Source: Sphingobacterium chuzhouense (GTDB taxonomy: Bacteria; Bacteroidota; Bacteroidia; Sphingobacteriales; Sphingobacteriaceae). Taken from it: a stretch of DNA of 64,000 nucleotides. The number at the start of each line of letters is the position of its first letter. Position 1 is the stretch's first letter. The stretch covers positions 434,001 through 498,000 of the forward strand of contig NZ_JACNYL010000003.1 in assembly GCF_014692525.1 (NCBI RefSeq), given 5' to 3'. Both the position numbers and the translations under genes were made by a program. Shown here piece by piece: positions 27,780-36,157 of this stretch. The notes under the pieces were generated by a model. It was not told the DNA's origin and searched no databases. It saw nothing but the letters and a program-made list of their open reading frames with translations.

Positions 27780-27928
27780 TCGTAATTTAATTTGTTGTTT
27801 ATAATAACCGAATAGCGTAAACCTACAAAATTTCTACGGTTTTTTCGCATATGTTTCCGCAATATTTCGAATGCAGCATTATATAAAGAATATTATTTGT
27901 TATGGAATACATAATTTCAGAAAAGAAA

Positions 27929-27959
27929 AACAGCGTTTTCGTATTATGAAAACGCTGTT
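27929..27959 (-). terminator. Rho-independent terminator of tRNA-Arg
   Basis: A 12-bp perfect stem (AACAGCGTTTTC / GAAAACGCTGTT) with a 7-base loop, followed on the minus strand by a T-rich run, lies 14 bases beyond the tRNA 3' end. Confidence 0.88.
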
Positions 27960-27973
27960 GTTGAAGTTTTTTG

Positions 27974-28045
27974 TGTCCCCGACGAGATTCGAACTCATAT
28001 CTTCAGAACCGGAATCTGAAATTCTATCCATTGAACTACGGAGAC
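27974..28045 (-). tRNA. tRNA-Arg (anticodon CCG)
   Basis: On the minus strand the 72 bases fold as a cloverleaf. The acceptor stem GTCTCCG pairs with CGGGGAC (one G-T), with discriminator A. The D arm starts GTTC, the anticodon stem TCAGA/TCTGA holds the loop TTCCGGT giving anticodon CCG (codon CGG, Arg), and the T arm holds TTCGAAT. CCA is not encoded. A promoter element lies just upstream and a terminator just downstream, so it is transcribed alone. Confidence 0.95.
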
Positions 28046-28053
28046 TGCGCTGG

Positions 28054-28061
28054 CAAAAATA
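28054..28061 (-). promoter_or_regulatory. Promoter element of tRNA-Arg
   Basis: TATTTTTG on the minus strand is an exact TAnnTTTG element, 8 bases before the tRNA 5' end, the spacing expected if transcription starts at or near the mature end. No clear TTTG -33 box is seen. Confidence 0.55.
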
Positions 28062-28118
28062 CTATTTTTTACATTACTTTAAAATCGAAATGAGAAATAT
28101 AAATGCCAACTGCTTTTT

Positions 28119-28763
28119 TTAATGATCATGCTCGTGCTCATCATCAACTAAATGCACTTCCACTTTTAAATCCAGATCATTCGCTCCGGTAAACTGCGTG
28201 AAGTTCGGATTGCTCCAATCGTCAGCAGTAATACTCTCTTTTACACCCGGATTCAAATGGCGTAACACATAACGTAATACGAATGTCTCGGTTTTCTCAA
28301 CAACGGTCAGATAACCTGTGACACCCACATTCACCCTATTATTGTCTGCAGCTCTATCCGCATATACATATTCCAGCGTTCCCTCAAGACTTGTTGTAGG
28401 ATTCTTTAGAATAAACGCTTGGTGAATATCATGTCGATCAATAAACGTTTGCCGTGTCTCGCGACCGGCAAAGTCTGTTGCAAACAATTCCAGTCTGTAG
28501 GTTTTTCCGACATCCAAGTGCAAGTGTGTTCCTTCCTTCGGAAGCATCTTTTCACCTTCGAATATAGCTTCTACTACTTCTGGGTTGTTAATATCCTTAT
28601 AATCATAATGGTCGCCGTGTGCCTCACGCTCCACTTCGGTAAAAACCAATTTAGCCGTACCCACTTCCTCTTGATCTTCTTCTGGTGTGGGATCGTCTTT
28701 TGAACAAGACGGGGCAAAGAAAAGTATGCTGATTGCTAAAATAAAAAGATTAATCTGTTTCAT
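28119..28763 (-). CDS. His-rich outer-membrane-type lipoprotein of the putative metal-uptake operon
   Basis: A 214-residue protein with a type II signal peptide (lipobox FAPSC, Cys20) followed by an acidic spacer (SKDDPTPEEDQEE). The body looks like a beta-sandwich with scattered histidines (EAHGDHYDY, GTHLHLDVG, DRHDIHQ, RHLNPG) and ends in an acidic histidine tail (DDEHEHDH) typical of Zn2+, Ni2+ or Cu2+ binding. I do not recognise a named family. It lies 13 bases after a TonB-dependent receptor gene and is the last gene of a three-gene unit. A role as surface metal-binding partner of the receptor, analogous to SusD for SusC, is inference. Confidence 0.8.
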   Translation of the reverse strand: MKQINLFILAISILFFAPSCSKDDPTPEEDQEEVGTAKLVFTEVEREAHGDHYDYKDINNPEVVEAIFEGEKMLPKEGTHLHLDVGKTYRLELFATDFAGRETRQTFIDRHDIHQAFILKNPTTSLEGTLEYVYADRAADNNRVNVGVTGYLTVVEKTETFVLRYVLRHLNPGVKESITADDWSNPNFTQFTGANDLDLKVEVHLVDDEHEHDH

Positions 28764-28776
28764 GATTTTGATAATT

Positions 28777-30888
28777 TTAAAATTGATAAGAAATTTTTAC
28801 GTTTACATTTCTACCCATTTGATGGGCGAAATACCGAAAACGATCCATATAGTCCTTGTAGGAACTATTGAATAGATTTTCTACAGACAGCATCACATTC
28901 CAGGATGTGTCGGTATTTTTATTCGTTTTGATCTGCTTATTTACCACGACATCAAACAAATGATAAGCAGGCGGCGGCGCCACATAATCCATGCCTTCCT
29001 CATATTGCGTTTGTTTTGCCACAAAGCGATGGGCAAATTTGAGGTAGCTCTCCGATTCAGATTCGCCCAGATAAGACAAAGAAAGTGCTTGTTGAAGACG
29101 TGCTGATGGAATATAAGGGAGATAACTATCCAATTCTACATTACGGGCACGAACCAGAGATGCGCTTGCGTCATAATGTAATCTATTCAGAAACGCATAG
29201 CGTAAACGTAAATCAGCTCCATAAAAGAAAGCATCGTGCTGCTGATAAGCGAACAGCGGAAACGTACCTCGAATCGTTTGACGAACAGCATCTGGGTTGG
29301 GTTGTGCATAGATATAACCATACAACATCTGTGCGTACACATCTATCGTTGCCTGGAGACGTTCATCACTCCATATAAAAGCATTTATCCATTTCAGTCC
29401 TTTTTCACTGCGGAGATCAGGATTTCCCAATTCATAGGTCGCGCTTCCATGATGCACACCGTCGCTATATAATTCATTGACGGAAGGTGCTCGCCACGCG
29501 AGTCCAATATTACTTTTCCAACTTAGTTTTGGCGAAAAATGATAAAGGGTACCGGCTGTCCCTGAAGCGTTGTGAAACCTGCGCGTATCCGTTAGGAGAT
29601 ATTGCTCGATCGTTCCATCGTCCGCAATTATGCTCCGCCGATAACGATACCCTGCGATATCCAAATATTTAAAGTCATAGCGACCACCTATTTCCGCATG
29701 CCATCTATCTATATGGAATTGATGTACTGCAAATATTCCTGCTGCGTAGCTATCGAAGTTGGGAATAATAGGCGTCGTACCTGTACCCGGTGTATTATTA
29801 TTAACCTGTATCAAAGATTGTACGCCTATCGAACTATGCCCTTGCTTCACAACGACATCCAAGCTTTGTGTTGTCAATACCATATCCGCCATGGGGATAT
29901 CGTCCGATTCTACCCTCCGCAAATCATATTCCCGACGATGGTTCCGTTGCAATCCATATTGCACCTCCAATTTACGGTCGGCCTGAAACCGATGCTCCCA
30001 AGAGGCTTTAACTAAATCGTGTGTTACTTTTTGTCGGGGTGCCTCGATCTGATAACTAAAATCGTACGTTTCAAAAGGACGTCCGTAATCTATACGCGCT
30101 TGGATATCTTCAACCGTACCAATATGTGCACCCCGAAAGATACCTAACTGTGTCCCAAAATGACTAAAATATAACTCCAGTTGATTTTTGTCCCGTTTAT
30201 ATTGCAGTGTCCCCGCATAATTCAGTTCCTCTATACCCGTGTTACCCAAAAAGTAATCGGCTGTTTTATAATTCCCCAGCTTTTTACCACTTGCCTGCAG
30301 GCGCCAACCTAGCCCAGGAAGCACTTTTACGGCACCTTCAAAACGCGCATTTATCGCTCCTCCACGTCCGTTCGACTGCCCTACTAGATCTATATTCCCC
30401 ATCCATTTCCGGTCTAAATCAATATCGTTTGCCGAGGCTAATATAACACCACCTAAAGCATCTGCTCCATACCGGACACCTTGTGCGCCTTTTACCACCT
30501 CCAATTGGTTTGCGGTAAAAGGGTCTATTTCAGGCGCATGTTCGATCCCCCATTGCTGTCCTTCTTGGCGAACACCATTGTTCAAGATGAGAATCCGATT
30601 GCTATGGAGCCCATTGATGACGGGCTTCACGATACTGCTTCCCATGCCTATAGTGGATACGCCAGAAATATCCGTTAGTGATTCCGCCAGCGTTTTCCCT
30701 TTATTTTCCTGCACTTCTTGCGCAGAAAGACGGTGTACGCTATGGGATAATTCACCGCGACGGCCGATAACTTCCACATCCTGCAAATGGATGGAATCCT
30801 GTTTTTTTATCGGGTGTTCCTGTTGCCCGTTACACAAGTTGATAAAAAGCCATAGCATCCCTAATAGGGCTAAGCATTTGTATTGCAT
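28777..30888 (-). CDS. TonB-dependent outer-membrane receptor, probable metal (zinc or copper) uptake
   Basis: A 703-residue receptor with a signal peptide (ends LCNGQQ near residue 23), TonB-box region, plug (about 35-150, with LQDVEVIGRR, LTDISGVSTIGMGSS, RILILNNGVRQEGQQWGIEHAPEID and LEVVKGAQGVRYGADALGGVI) and a 22-strand barrel ending in VNVKISYQF. The length is that of a classical receptor, not the 1000-residue SusC type, and the regulatory domain of SusC is absent. It is flanked in one unit by a His/Cys-rich small protein upstream and a His-rich lipoprotein downstream, which suggests a metal ion or metallophore. The exact ligand is not readable. Confidence 0.92.
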   Translation of the reverse strand: MQYKCLALLGMLWLFINLCNGQQEHPIKKQDSIHLQDVEVIGRRGELSHSVHRLSAQEVQENKGKTLAESLTDISGVSTIGMGSSIVKPVINGLHSNRILILNNGVRQEGQQWGIEHAPEIDPFTANQLEVVKGAQGVRYGADALGGVILASANDIDLDRKWMGNIDLVGQSNGRGGAINARFEGAVKVLPGLGWRLQASGKKLGNYKTADYFLGNTGIEELNYAGTLQYKRDKNQLELYFSHFGTQLGIFRGAHIGTVEDIQARIDYGRPFETYDFSYQIEAPRQKVTHDLVKASWEHRFQADRKLEVQYGLQRNHRREYDLRRVESDDIPMADMVLTTQSLDVVVKQGHSSIGVQSLIQVNNNTPGTGTTPIIPNFDSYAAGIFAVHQFHIDRWHAEIGGRYDFKYLDIAGYRYRRSIIADDGTIEQYLLTDTRRFHNASGTAGTLYHFSPKLSWKSNIGLAWRAPSVNELYSDGVHHGSATYELGNPDLRSEKGLKWINAFIWSDERLQATIDVYAQMLYGYIYAQPNPDAVRQTIRGTFPLFAYQQHDAFFYGADLRLRYAFLNRLHYDASASLVRARNVELDSYLPYIPSARLQQALSLSYLGESESESYLKFAHRFVAKQTQYEEGMDYVAPPPAYHLFDVVVNKQIKTNKNTDTSWNVMLSVENLFNSSYKDYMDRFRYFAHQMGRNVNVKISYQF

Positions 30889-30934
30889 TTATTCAAAAAA
30901 TTTTATGAATGATATAAATCTGAAATTCGTGGAT

Positions 30935-31258
30935 TTATATATATCGGGGCGGGTCTTTGTTCTGCTGCAGACGCTCTGCACCATCCTGACAGGACAAATA
31001 GTATAGGCCATTAAACAGGCTTGTGCGCTCTTTTACCGCGACATCGGGTAATAAAGTCTCAAACACAAAATGATGGCTTATTTGATGTAAAACAAACCAA
31101 CAAAGCGCACATTCATCTGCCTCATGATGTTCTTGATGATCCGAAGACGAACAATCATGATGGTGTGTAATGTCGTGCGTATAGTGAAGCCCACTGCTTG
31201 TTGATAAAACAACCAATGTCATGATCACACCTATAAACCGTCCTATCTTTGCTATCAT
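30935..31258 (-). CDS. Small exported His/Cys-rich protein, first gene of the metal-type operon
   Basis: A protein of about 107 residues with one N-terminal hydrophobic segment (signal peptide or anchor), then a dense cluster of histidines and cysteines (HYTHDITHHHDCSSSDHQEH, then ECALCWFVLHQISHH). The pattern of His clusters plus CxxC resembles DUF2946-like metal proteins. The frame extends to an upstream ATG at 31288, but the promoter -7 element at 31269-31276 overlaps that part, so the start at 31258 (MIAKIGRFIG) is preferred; a further ATG at 31222 would shorten the signal sequence. It lies 46 bases before the TonB receptor gene. Metal binding is well supported by composition; chaperone or sensor roles are speculation. 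Confidence 0.72.
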   Translation of the reverse strand: MIAKIGRFIGVIMTLVVLSTSSGLHYTHDITHHHDCSSSDHQEHHEADECALCWFVLHQISHHFVFETLLPDVAVKERTSLFNGLYYLSCQDGAERLQQNKDPPRYI

Positions 31259-31268
31259 AAGATGGGCA

Positions 31269-31300
31269 CAAAGATACATCAAATGCAATTGTATTGCAAA
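31269..31300 (-). promoter_or_regulatory. Promoter with embedded Fur-family-like operator
   Basis: On the minus strand TTTG (31297-31300), 20 bases, TATCTTTG (31269-31276) is an excellent Bacteroidota promoter. Between the two boxes lies the dyad TGCAAT-TGT-ATTGCA (31284-31298), perfect 6-3-6, which is the size and symmetry of Fur/Zur-family boxes. A bound repressor would block the promoter. The metal-binding look of the downstream genes makes Zur or another Fur-family protein the likely regulator. Confidence 0.7.
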
Positions 31301-31332
31301 TTAAAATTTACCTAGTTGCATTAAGCTGATAT

Positions 31333-32226
31333 TTATGATCTCGGATGGTATTGCGTAATGACCGATTGTAAATAATCTTTATCGATATGCGTATAAATTT
31401 CGGTAGTCGTAATGCTCTCATGGCCGAGCATATCTTGTACCGCACGCAAATCCGCCCCACCTTCTACTAAATGGGAAGCAAACGAATGACGAAAAGTATG
31501 CGGACTGATCACTTTTGTCAAGCCGATTTTTTTTACCAGATCTTTGATAATAAGAAATACCATAACACGTGTCAGCTGTTTTCCCCGCCTATTTAGAAAT
31601 ACAATATCTTCATGTCCCATTTGTACCGGGATATGCGGGCGCACCTCTTCAAGATATATTTTCAAGTATTTAATAGCTTGTTGCCCAATAGGGATAAGCC
31701 TTTCCTTACTGCCTTTCCCTTCTACTTTGAGAAACTCGACATCTAAGTAAAGGTTGGAAATTTTTAGCGTAACCAATTCAGAAACACGCAGGCCACATCC
31801 GTATAATACTTCCAAGATGGCTTTATTGCGCATTCCTTCTAATGTAGATAAATCAATAGCCGCAATCAGTGCATCTATCTCTTCGATATTCAGCACGCTG
31901 GGAATTTTACGGTTTAATCTAGGGGACTCCAATAATTCAGTAGGGTTATCTTTTCTGTCATATTCGATCTGGAGAAATGCGAAAAACGTCCTCAATCCCG
32001 AAAGGAGCCGAGCCTGTGTAAAAGCTGAAATATTAAAGTCATTGATAAAAACGAGAAATTGTTGTATGAAACGGGTATCTATCTGGCTCAGTTCCGCTTT
32101 CTTAAAGCTGCAATATGCTTCCAATTTTTGTACATCATTCAAATAAGCATCTATCGAATGGTTTGATAGATTACGTTCCAATTGCAAGTAGCGCTTGAAA
32201 TCTTTTTTCACGACGTCCCATTTCAT
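31333..32226 (-). CDS. xerD: Tyrosine recombinase XerD/XerC type
   Basis: A 297-residue site-specific recombinase of the length typical for chromosome-dimer resolution. The N-terminal SAM-like core-binding domain (about 1-90, FKRYLQLERNLSNHSIDAYLNDVQKLEAYC) precedes the catalytic domain. The catalytic set is complete: Arg in YGCGLRVSELVTL, Lys in VEGKGSKERLIPIG, His and Arg in HTFRHSFASHLVEGGADLRAVQDMLGH, and Tyr in TTTEIYTHID. It is not next to any attachment site or mobile element, so housekeeping resolution at dif is the likely job. XerC and XerD are hard to tell apart from sequence alone. Confidence 0.9.
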   Translation of the reverse strand: MKWDVVKKDFKRYLQLERNLSNHSIDAYLNDVQKLEAYCSFKKAELSQIDTRFIQQFLVFINDFNISAFTQARLLSGLRTFFAFLQIEYDRKDNPTELLESPRLNRKIPSVLNIEEIDALIAAIDLSTLEGMRNKAILEVLYGCGLRVSELVTLKISNLYLDVEFLKVEGKGSKERLIPIGQQAIKYLKIYLEEVRPHIPVQMGHEDIVFLNRRGKQLTRVMVFLIIKDLVKKIGLTKVISPHTFRHSFASHLVEGGADLRAVQDMLGHESITTTEIYTHIDKDYLQSVITQYHPRS

Positions 32227-32231
32227 ACTCT

Positions 32232-32261
32232 CAAAGGTACTGAAAACAAATAATTTTCAAT
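32232..32261 (-). promoter_or_regulatory. xerD promoter
   Basis: On the minus strand ATTG (one mismatch to TTTG) at 32258-32261, 18 bases, then TACCTTTG at 32232-32239 matches the consensus. Transcription would begin at or within a few bases of the xerD ATG at 32226, so the mRNA may be nearly leaderless. Confidence 0.6.
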
Positions 32262-32275
32262 AACTTCGCTGCGTT

Positions 32276-33451
32276 ATGGCAAAATTAATCAACCGAAAAG
32301 CCCTTAAAGACTTTTTAGATTCAAGTACAGGAGGAGGCATATTATTATTTTTATGCCTTATTTTATCACTAATCATTGCGAACAGTCCATTATCTGAGGC
32401 GTTTAATAATTTGCTTGGCACCCATTTGGGATTTGAGAACTCCAGCATCCAGCTCCGATATAGCGTAGCCGATTGGATAAATGATGGGCTGATGGTGATT
32501 TTCTTTTTATTGGTAGGGCTAGAGATAAAACGCGAGTTGGTGGAAGGTGAATTATCTTCTCCACGCCAAGCCGCCCTGCCTATATTATCTGCTATCGGAG
32601 GCGCTTTGGTTCCTGCACTCATCTACACGTTGTTCAATGCTGGCACGGAAACCCATCACGGTTGGGGTATTCCGATGGCAACGGACATTGCTTTTGCACT
32701 TGCTGTTATTTCTATGTTGGGTAAGCGAGTGCCCACAAGCCTCAAGGTTTTCTTAGCTGCTCTGGCTATCGTAGATGACTTACTGGCAATTCTGGTTATT
32801 GCTGTTTTCTATTCTACCGAACTTCACTTTACTTATTTACTATATGCAGGCGCCATTTTATTACTTCTCGTAGCATTTAATCGCTTTGGTGTACGAAATT
32901 TATGGCTATATCTCGTTCCCGGCATCTTTATTTGGTATTTCATTCATCACTCGGGCATTCATGCTACTATTGCCGGCGTCCTGGTCGCCATGACTATCCC
33001 AACTAACGATAGCGATGTTGAATCTCCACTTGAAAAACTAGAGCATGCCATTGCCAAACCGGTCAACTTTATTATTGTTCCCTTATTTGCCATCGCCAAT
33101 ACCGCCATCACCTTCCAAAGTGAGATGATTGGTGGATTGACGTCGAATATGGGTCTCGGCATTATGGTTGGACTTTTTGTTGGTAAAACAATTGGCATCT
33201 TTAGCACTTCCTTTGTATGTATAAAATCTGGTCTTGCTCAATTGCCTGATAAAGCAACGTGGGCACATATTGTGGGAGTAGGCATGTTAGCTGGGATCGG
33301 TTTTACCATGTCTATTTTTGTCTCACTACTTTCATTTAGTGACCCGTTAAATGTTGAAGAAGCAAAGCTAGCCGTTTTATTAGGATCGTTAGTATCTGGA
33401 CTCTGCGGTTATTTATTTTTAAAAGCTTTGAGCAAACGACAACAGGTATAA
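32276..33451 (+). CDS. nhaA: Na+/H+ antiporter NhaA
   Basis: A 391-residue inner-membrane antiporter with about 12 transmembrane helices. The two adjacent aspartates of the ion site are in LAALAIVDDLLAILVIAVFYS. The N-terminal LFLCLILSLIIANSPLSEAFNNLLGTHLG, the GLEIKRELVEGELSSPRQAALPILSAIGGALVPALIY loop and the C-terminal GIGFTMSIFVSLLSF complete the family pattern. It extrudes Na+ or Li+ in exchange for protons. It is divergent from xerD with a 49-base spacer and ends at a strong bidirectional terminator. Confidence 0.97.
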   Translation: MAKLINRKALKDFLDSSTGGGILLFLCLILSLIIANSPLSEAFNNLLGTHLGFENSSIQLRYSVADWINDGLMVIFFLLVGLEIKRELVEGELSSPRQAALPILSAIGGALVPALIYTLFNAGTETHHGWGIPMATDIAFALAVISMLGKRVPTSLKVFLAALAIVDDLLAILVIAVFYSTELHFTYLLYAGAILLLLVAFNRFGVRNLWLYLVPGIFIWYFIHHSGIHATIAGVLVAMTIPTNDSDVESPLEKLEHAIAKPVNFIIVPLFAIANTAITFQSEMIGGLTSNMGLGIMVGLFVGKTIGIFSTSFVCIKSGLAQLPDKATWAHIVGVGMLAGIGFTMSIFVSLLSFSDPLNVEEAKLAVLLGSLVSGLCGYLFLKALSKRQQV

Positions 33452-33453
33452 AT

Positions 33454-33488
33454 ATAAAACAGGCAAGTTTAACACTTGCCTGTTTTAT
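33454..33488. terminator. Bidirectional terminator between nhaA and the OmpA-type gene
   Basis: A 15-bp perfect stem (ATAAAACAGGCAAGT / ACTTGCCTGTTTTAT) with loop TTAAC, A-rich on the left and T-rich on the right, sits between the convergent genes and can terminate both. Confidence 0.93.
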
Positions 33489-33507
33489 ATTCCAAAAAAT
33501 CTATTTT

Positions 33508-34419
33508 TTAAAAACCCGCAGGTTCTACCGGTTCGCCCTGGGCAGGCATTTCCGGTTCTTTGCTTGATTCCGGCGCTTTATCGATCAACTCCATAAACTG
33601 ATCCAGTTTTGGCGTAATGATAATTTGTGTACGGCGGTTTCTTGCTTTTCCATCAGGTGTTGTATTATCGGCAACAGGATTGTACTCTCCTCGCCCTCCT
33701 GCTGTCAGACGTTTCGGTTCAACACCATATTGGTTCTGTAACGCTTGTACAACAGACGAAGCCCGTAATACACTTAAATCCCAGTTGTTTCGAATGTTCT
33801 TCTGTGAAATTGGATCGGTGTCTGTGTTACCCTCGATCAACACGTCATATTCTCTGTAATCTTGAATGATCTTCGCAATTTTACTAAGTGTCTCTCCAGC
33901 TCTATCAGAGATTTCGTAGCTACCCGAACGGTAAAGCATATTATCAGATAGTGATATATATACCACACCTTTTAATACTTTCACGTCTACGTCCCGCAAC
34001 TCTTCTCGGCTCAATGAGCGGGTCAAGTTATTTGTCAGCACCATATTAAGCGAATCACTTTTGTTTTTGGTATTCACTAAATGCTGAATGTATCTATTTG
34101 ACGCATTAATTTCGTCAACCAATTTTGAGATATTGACGTTTCCCTGCGTATTTTGGTTAATACTCATGTCCAACGTTCCCTGCAAACGCTGTAATGCTTC
34201 GCGCAAGGATGTGTTGTTTTTGCGCTCGATTTCCAATAACTCTTCTAAATTTTTAACTTTCGTGCGGCTCTCCGCCAGCTCCATCTGGCTTTGTTGATAA
34301 CGTTCGGTCAAATCCTGATGCTGCATTTGTAATGCGGCATATCTTTTCTTTCCCCCACAGCTAGCGAGGAATAAACCAGAAAGTAGGACGGCCATGATGA
34401 TTATTCTTCTATTTATCAT
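33508..34419 (-). CDS. OmpA-family peptidoglycan-binding lipoprotein
   Basis: A 303-residue protein with a type II signal peptide (LFLASC, Cys21). A coiled-coil region of about 80 residues follows (HQDLTERYQQSQMELAESRTKVKNLEELLEIERKNNTSL), then a C-terminal OmpA domain (about 150-275) with VLIEGNTDTDPISQKNIRNNWDLSVLRASSVVQAL and RLTAGGRGEYNPVADNTTPDGKARNRRTQIIITPK, the segments that bind diaminopimelate in murein. It tethers the outer membrane to the cell wall. It is last in a four-gene envelope cluster, 75 bases after the beta-barrel gene. Confidence 0.92.
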   Translation of the reverse strand: MINRRIIIMAVLLSGLFLASCGGKKRYAALQMQHQDLTERYQQSQMELAESRTKVKNLEELLEIERKNNTSLREALQRLQGTLDMSINQNTQGNVNISKLVDEINASNRYIQHLVNTKNKSDSLNMVLTNNLTRSLSREELRDVDVKVLKGVVYISLSDNMLYRSGSYEISDRAGETLSKIAKIIQDYREYDVLIEGNTDTDPISQKNIRNNWDLSVLRASSVVQALQNQYGVEPKRLTAGGRGEYNPVADNTTPDGKARNRRTQIIITPKLDQFMELIDKAPESSKEPEMPAQGEPVEPAGF

Positions 34420-34494
34420 AAGTTGACAATTTTGTTTCCTAGTATCAAGCCTTGCAAAAGTGATGCCTAAAAAAAATGGAAATAGGGTGTCTCC

Positions 34495-35136
34495 TTAAAA
34501 TTCATATCCAATTCCGACCGTATAGGCACGATTTCGTTGCTCATAAGCTGCCTGGCCAGGAGCTAGATCCCTTAACCCACGCTGGTATCCCAGATTTATC
34601 AAGTATCCGGATCGAAGCTTGTAACCAAAGCTAACGTTCCAACCAAAATCGACACCTTTTTGGGTACCGCTATCACCGAAAGAAAAACCCTGCTTAGCAG
34701 AGCCACTGTAGCTATCCGGAATATAATTTTTGCCGAATAAACCAAACCCCGCATACCCACCTGCTTTCAGAAAAAAGTTACTGGTATCCCGTAAAGGAAG
34801 CTTAGCGACTAAATTAACCGGAACCTGAAGCCAATAGGTGTGCTGTCGGACCTCCCGACTACCAAATTCCGATTGGTTAAGCACCGCGCCTAATCCCGTT
34901 ATAGCCAATCCGCCCTCCGCACCAACGTATTTATTGGGGGATATCATCGCCCAACCCGACACCTGACCATTGTATGTTTTAGAAGCAGATCGTCCCACCC
35001 CACTGCTGATGTTTTCCAACAGATAGATGGAGTTGGTGGCGCCCGCGGAAACGCCGTAGTTCAGTTTCCACTCTTGCCCAGCGGCTATATCTAGAAGCGC
35101 CGACAGGAAAAAACATAGGGTATATATTTTTTTCAT
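34495..35136 (-). CDS. Outer-membrane beta-barrel protein (OmpW/PorT-like fold)
   Basis: A 213-residue protein with a signal peptide (ends IAAGQ near residue 21) and alternating hydrophobic strands predicting an 8-strand barrel. It ends in an aromatic residue (TVGIGYEF), the usual outer-membrane assembly signal. Sequence features such as LPLRDTSNFFLKAGGYAGFGLFG fit the Bacteroidota outer-membrane beta-barrel domain family. No enzymatic motif is seen. It follows the Kelch-repeat gene by 21 bases and is likely cotranscribed with it. Confidence 0.82.
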   Translation of the reverse strand: MKKIYTLCFFLSALLDIAAGQEWKLNYGVSAGATNSIYLLENISSGVGRSASKTYNGQVSGWAMISPNKYVGAEGGLAITGLGAVLNQSEFGSREVRQHTYWLQVPVNLVAKLPLRDTSNFFLKAGGYAGFGLFGKNYIPDSYSGSAKQGFSFGDSGTQKGVDFGWNVSFGYKLRSGYLINLGYQRGLRDLAPGQAAYEQRNRAYTVGIGYEF

Positions 35137-35157
35137 CTTTGATCGTGTTTATTTACA

Positions 35158-36144
35158 TTACCAAGGGTTAGGAATAAACCGCCACATGTCATAAAAAGGT
35201 GAAGTACCGCTACGACCTGTCACCACATAAGCCGCTCCATCATGAACAAAAGACACGGCCTGATGTCTCGCCGAGCCTCCAAACGTCTGATGTTCTTCCC
35301 AGTAATCTCCCGATACGACGTATCTCCATGTAGAAGTTGTTGGCGAACCATTGTTTGCAGACAACCCTCCGGATATATAGGCATGTCCGTTTAAAACAAA
35401 TACTGCCGGACTCAATCTTGTCAGATTATAGGTATAATCATCATCACGCCCAGAAAGATCCTCTTTCGGTGTCCATGTCGTTCCATCAAATGAATAGAAT
35501 GTGGATACGTTCTGGTTATTGCTAGTCCCACCGCCAAGATAAACCAAATCGTTCAGCACAAAAGTGAAAGCGAACGAGCGCTTATTAGGTGTACTTGCAA
35601 TTTTTGTCCAGGTTCCTCCATTAACATCCGGCGTATAACTATAAAAATCGTTAAAATCCTGTCCATCCATATCTTTTCCGGTACCTACATAACCGACATC
35701 CCTCAATGTAAATGCGACCGCACCGTAACGTGCTTCGCCGGCAAAGTCTGTAACCTGTGTCCATTTATCTTCCACAGGATCATACGCATAAAAGTCCTTG
35801 AACATCACGTTGGAATTCGTTCCCAATCCCACATAACCCTTTCCGTTCATTACAAAAGATACAGCGTTGTTACGCGCCGAACCAGGGAAGTCTGCCACAC
35901 GGGTCCAATTTTGCTGCGTAGGGTTAAAACGCCAGGTATCCACAAATCTATTTGAACTTGTGCCGTAACCGGTAGTTAGATACGTATAACCATCTATGGT
36001 AAAACTGGCAGCGCCACTTCTTGGAAGCCCCTCAAAATCTGCTCCTTTTGTCCATTCATCAGGGTCATCATCGTCATCAGACGAACATGCCGCACCGGCA
36101 AATAACACAACAGTTAGTAAAAGTAATTTAATTAACCAATTCAT
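35158..36144 (-). CDS. Kelch-repeat lipoprotein
   Basis: A 328-residue protein with a type II signal peptide (FAGAAC, Cys20) and an acidic spacer (SSDDDDDPDEW). The rest is about six Kelch repeats of 45-50 residues, each with a G-Y-tT/vG turn and a W following (for example GYTYLTTGYGT...DTWRFNP, GKGYVGLGTNS...DFYAYDP, DVGYVGTGKDM...DFYSYTP, DGAAYVVTGRSG...DMWRFIP), forming a beta-propeller. Propellers of this kind bind proteins or glycans at the cell surface. It is 13 bases downstream of the DUF4270 gene, a pairing that points to a shared outer-membrane role. No catalytic residues are recognised. Confidence 0.9.
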   Translation of the reverse strand: MNWLIKLLLLTVVLFAGAACSSDDDDDPDEWTKGADFEGLPRSGAASFTIDGYTYLTTGYGTSSNRFVDTWRFNPTQQNWTRVADFPGSARNNAVSFVMNGKGYVGLGTNSNVMFKDFYAYDPVEDKWTQVTDFAGEARYGAVAFTLRDVGYVGTGKDMDGQDFNDFYSYTPDVNGGTWTKIASTPNKRSFAFTFVLNDLVYLGGGTSNNQNVSTFYSFDGTTWTPKEDLSGRDDDYTYNLTRLSPAVFVLNGHAYISGGLSANNGSPTTSTWRYVVSGDYWEEHQTFGGSARHQAVSFVHDGAAYVVTGRSGTSPFYDMWRFIPNPW

Positions 36145-36157
36145 ATTTATTTAGTTT

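Noticed and set aside
27871..28122. An 83-codon plus-strand frame over the tRNA-Arg locus
   Set aside because: It runs antisense through the terminator and the tRNA, which explain the sequence.
31259..31288. Ten extra N-terminal codons of the His/Cys-rich protein
   Set aside because: They lie on the promoter -7 element and would not be transcribed; the later start still gives a full signal sequence.
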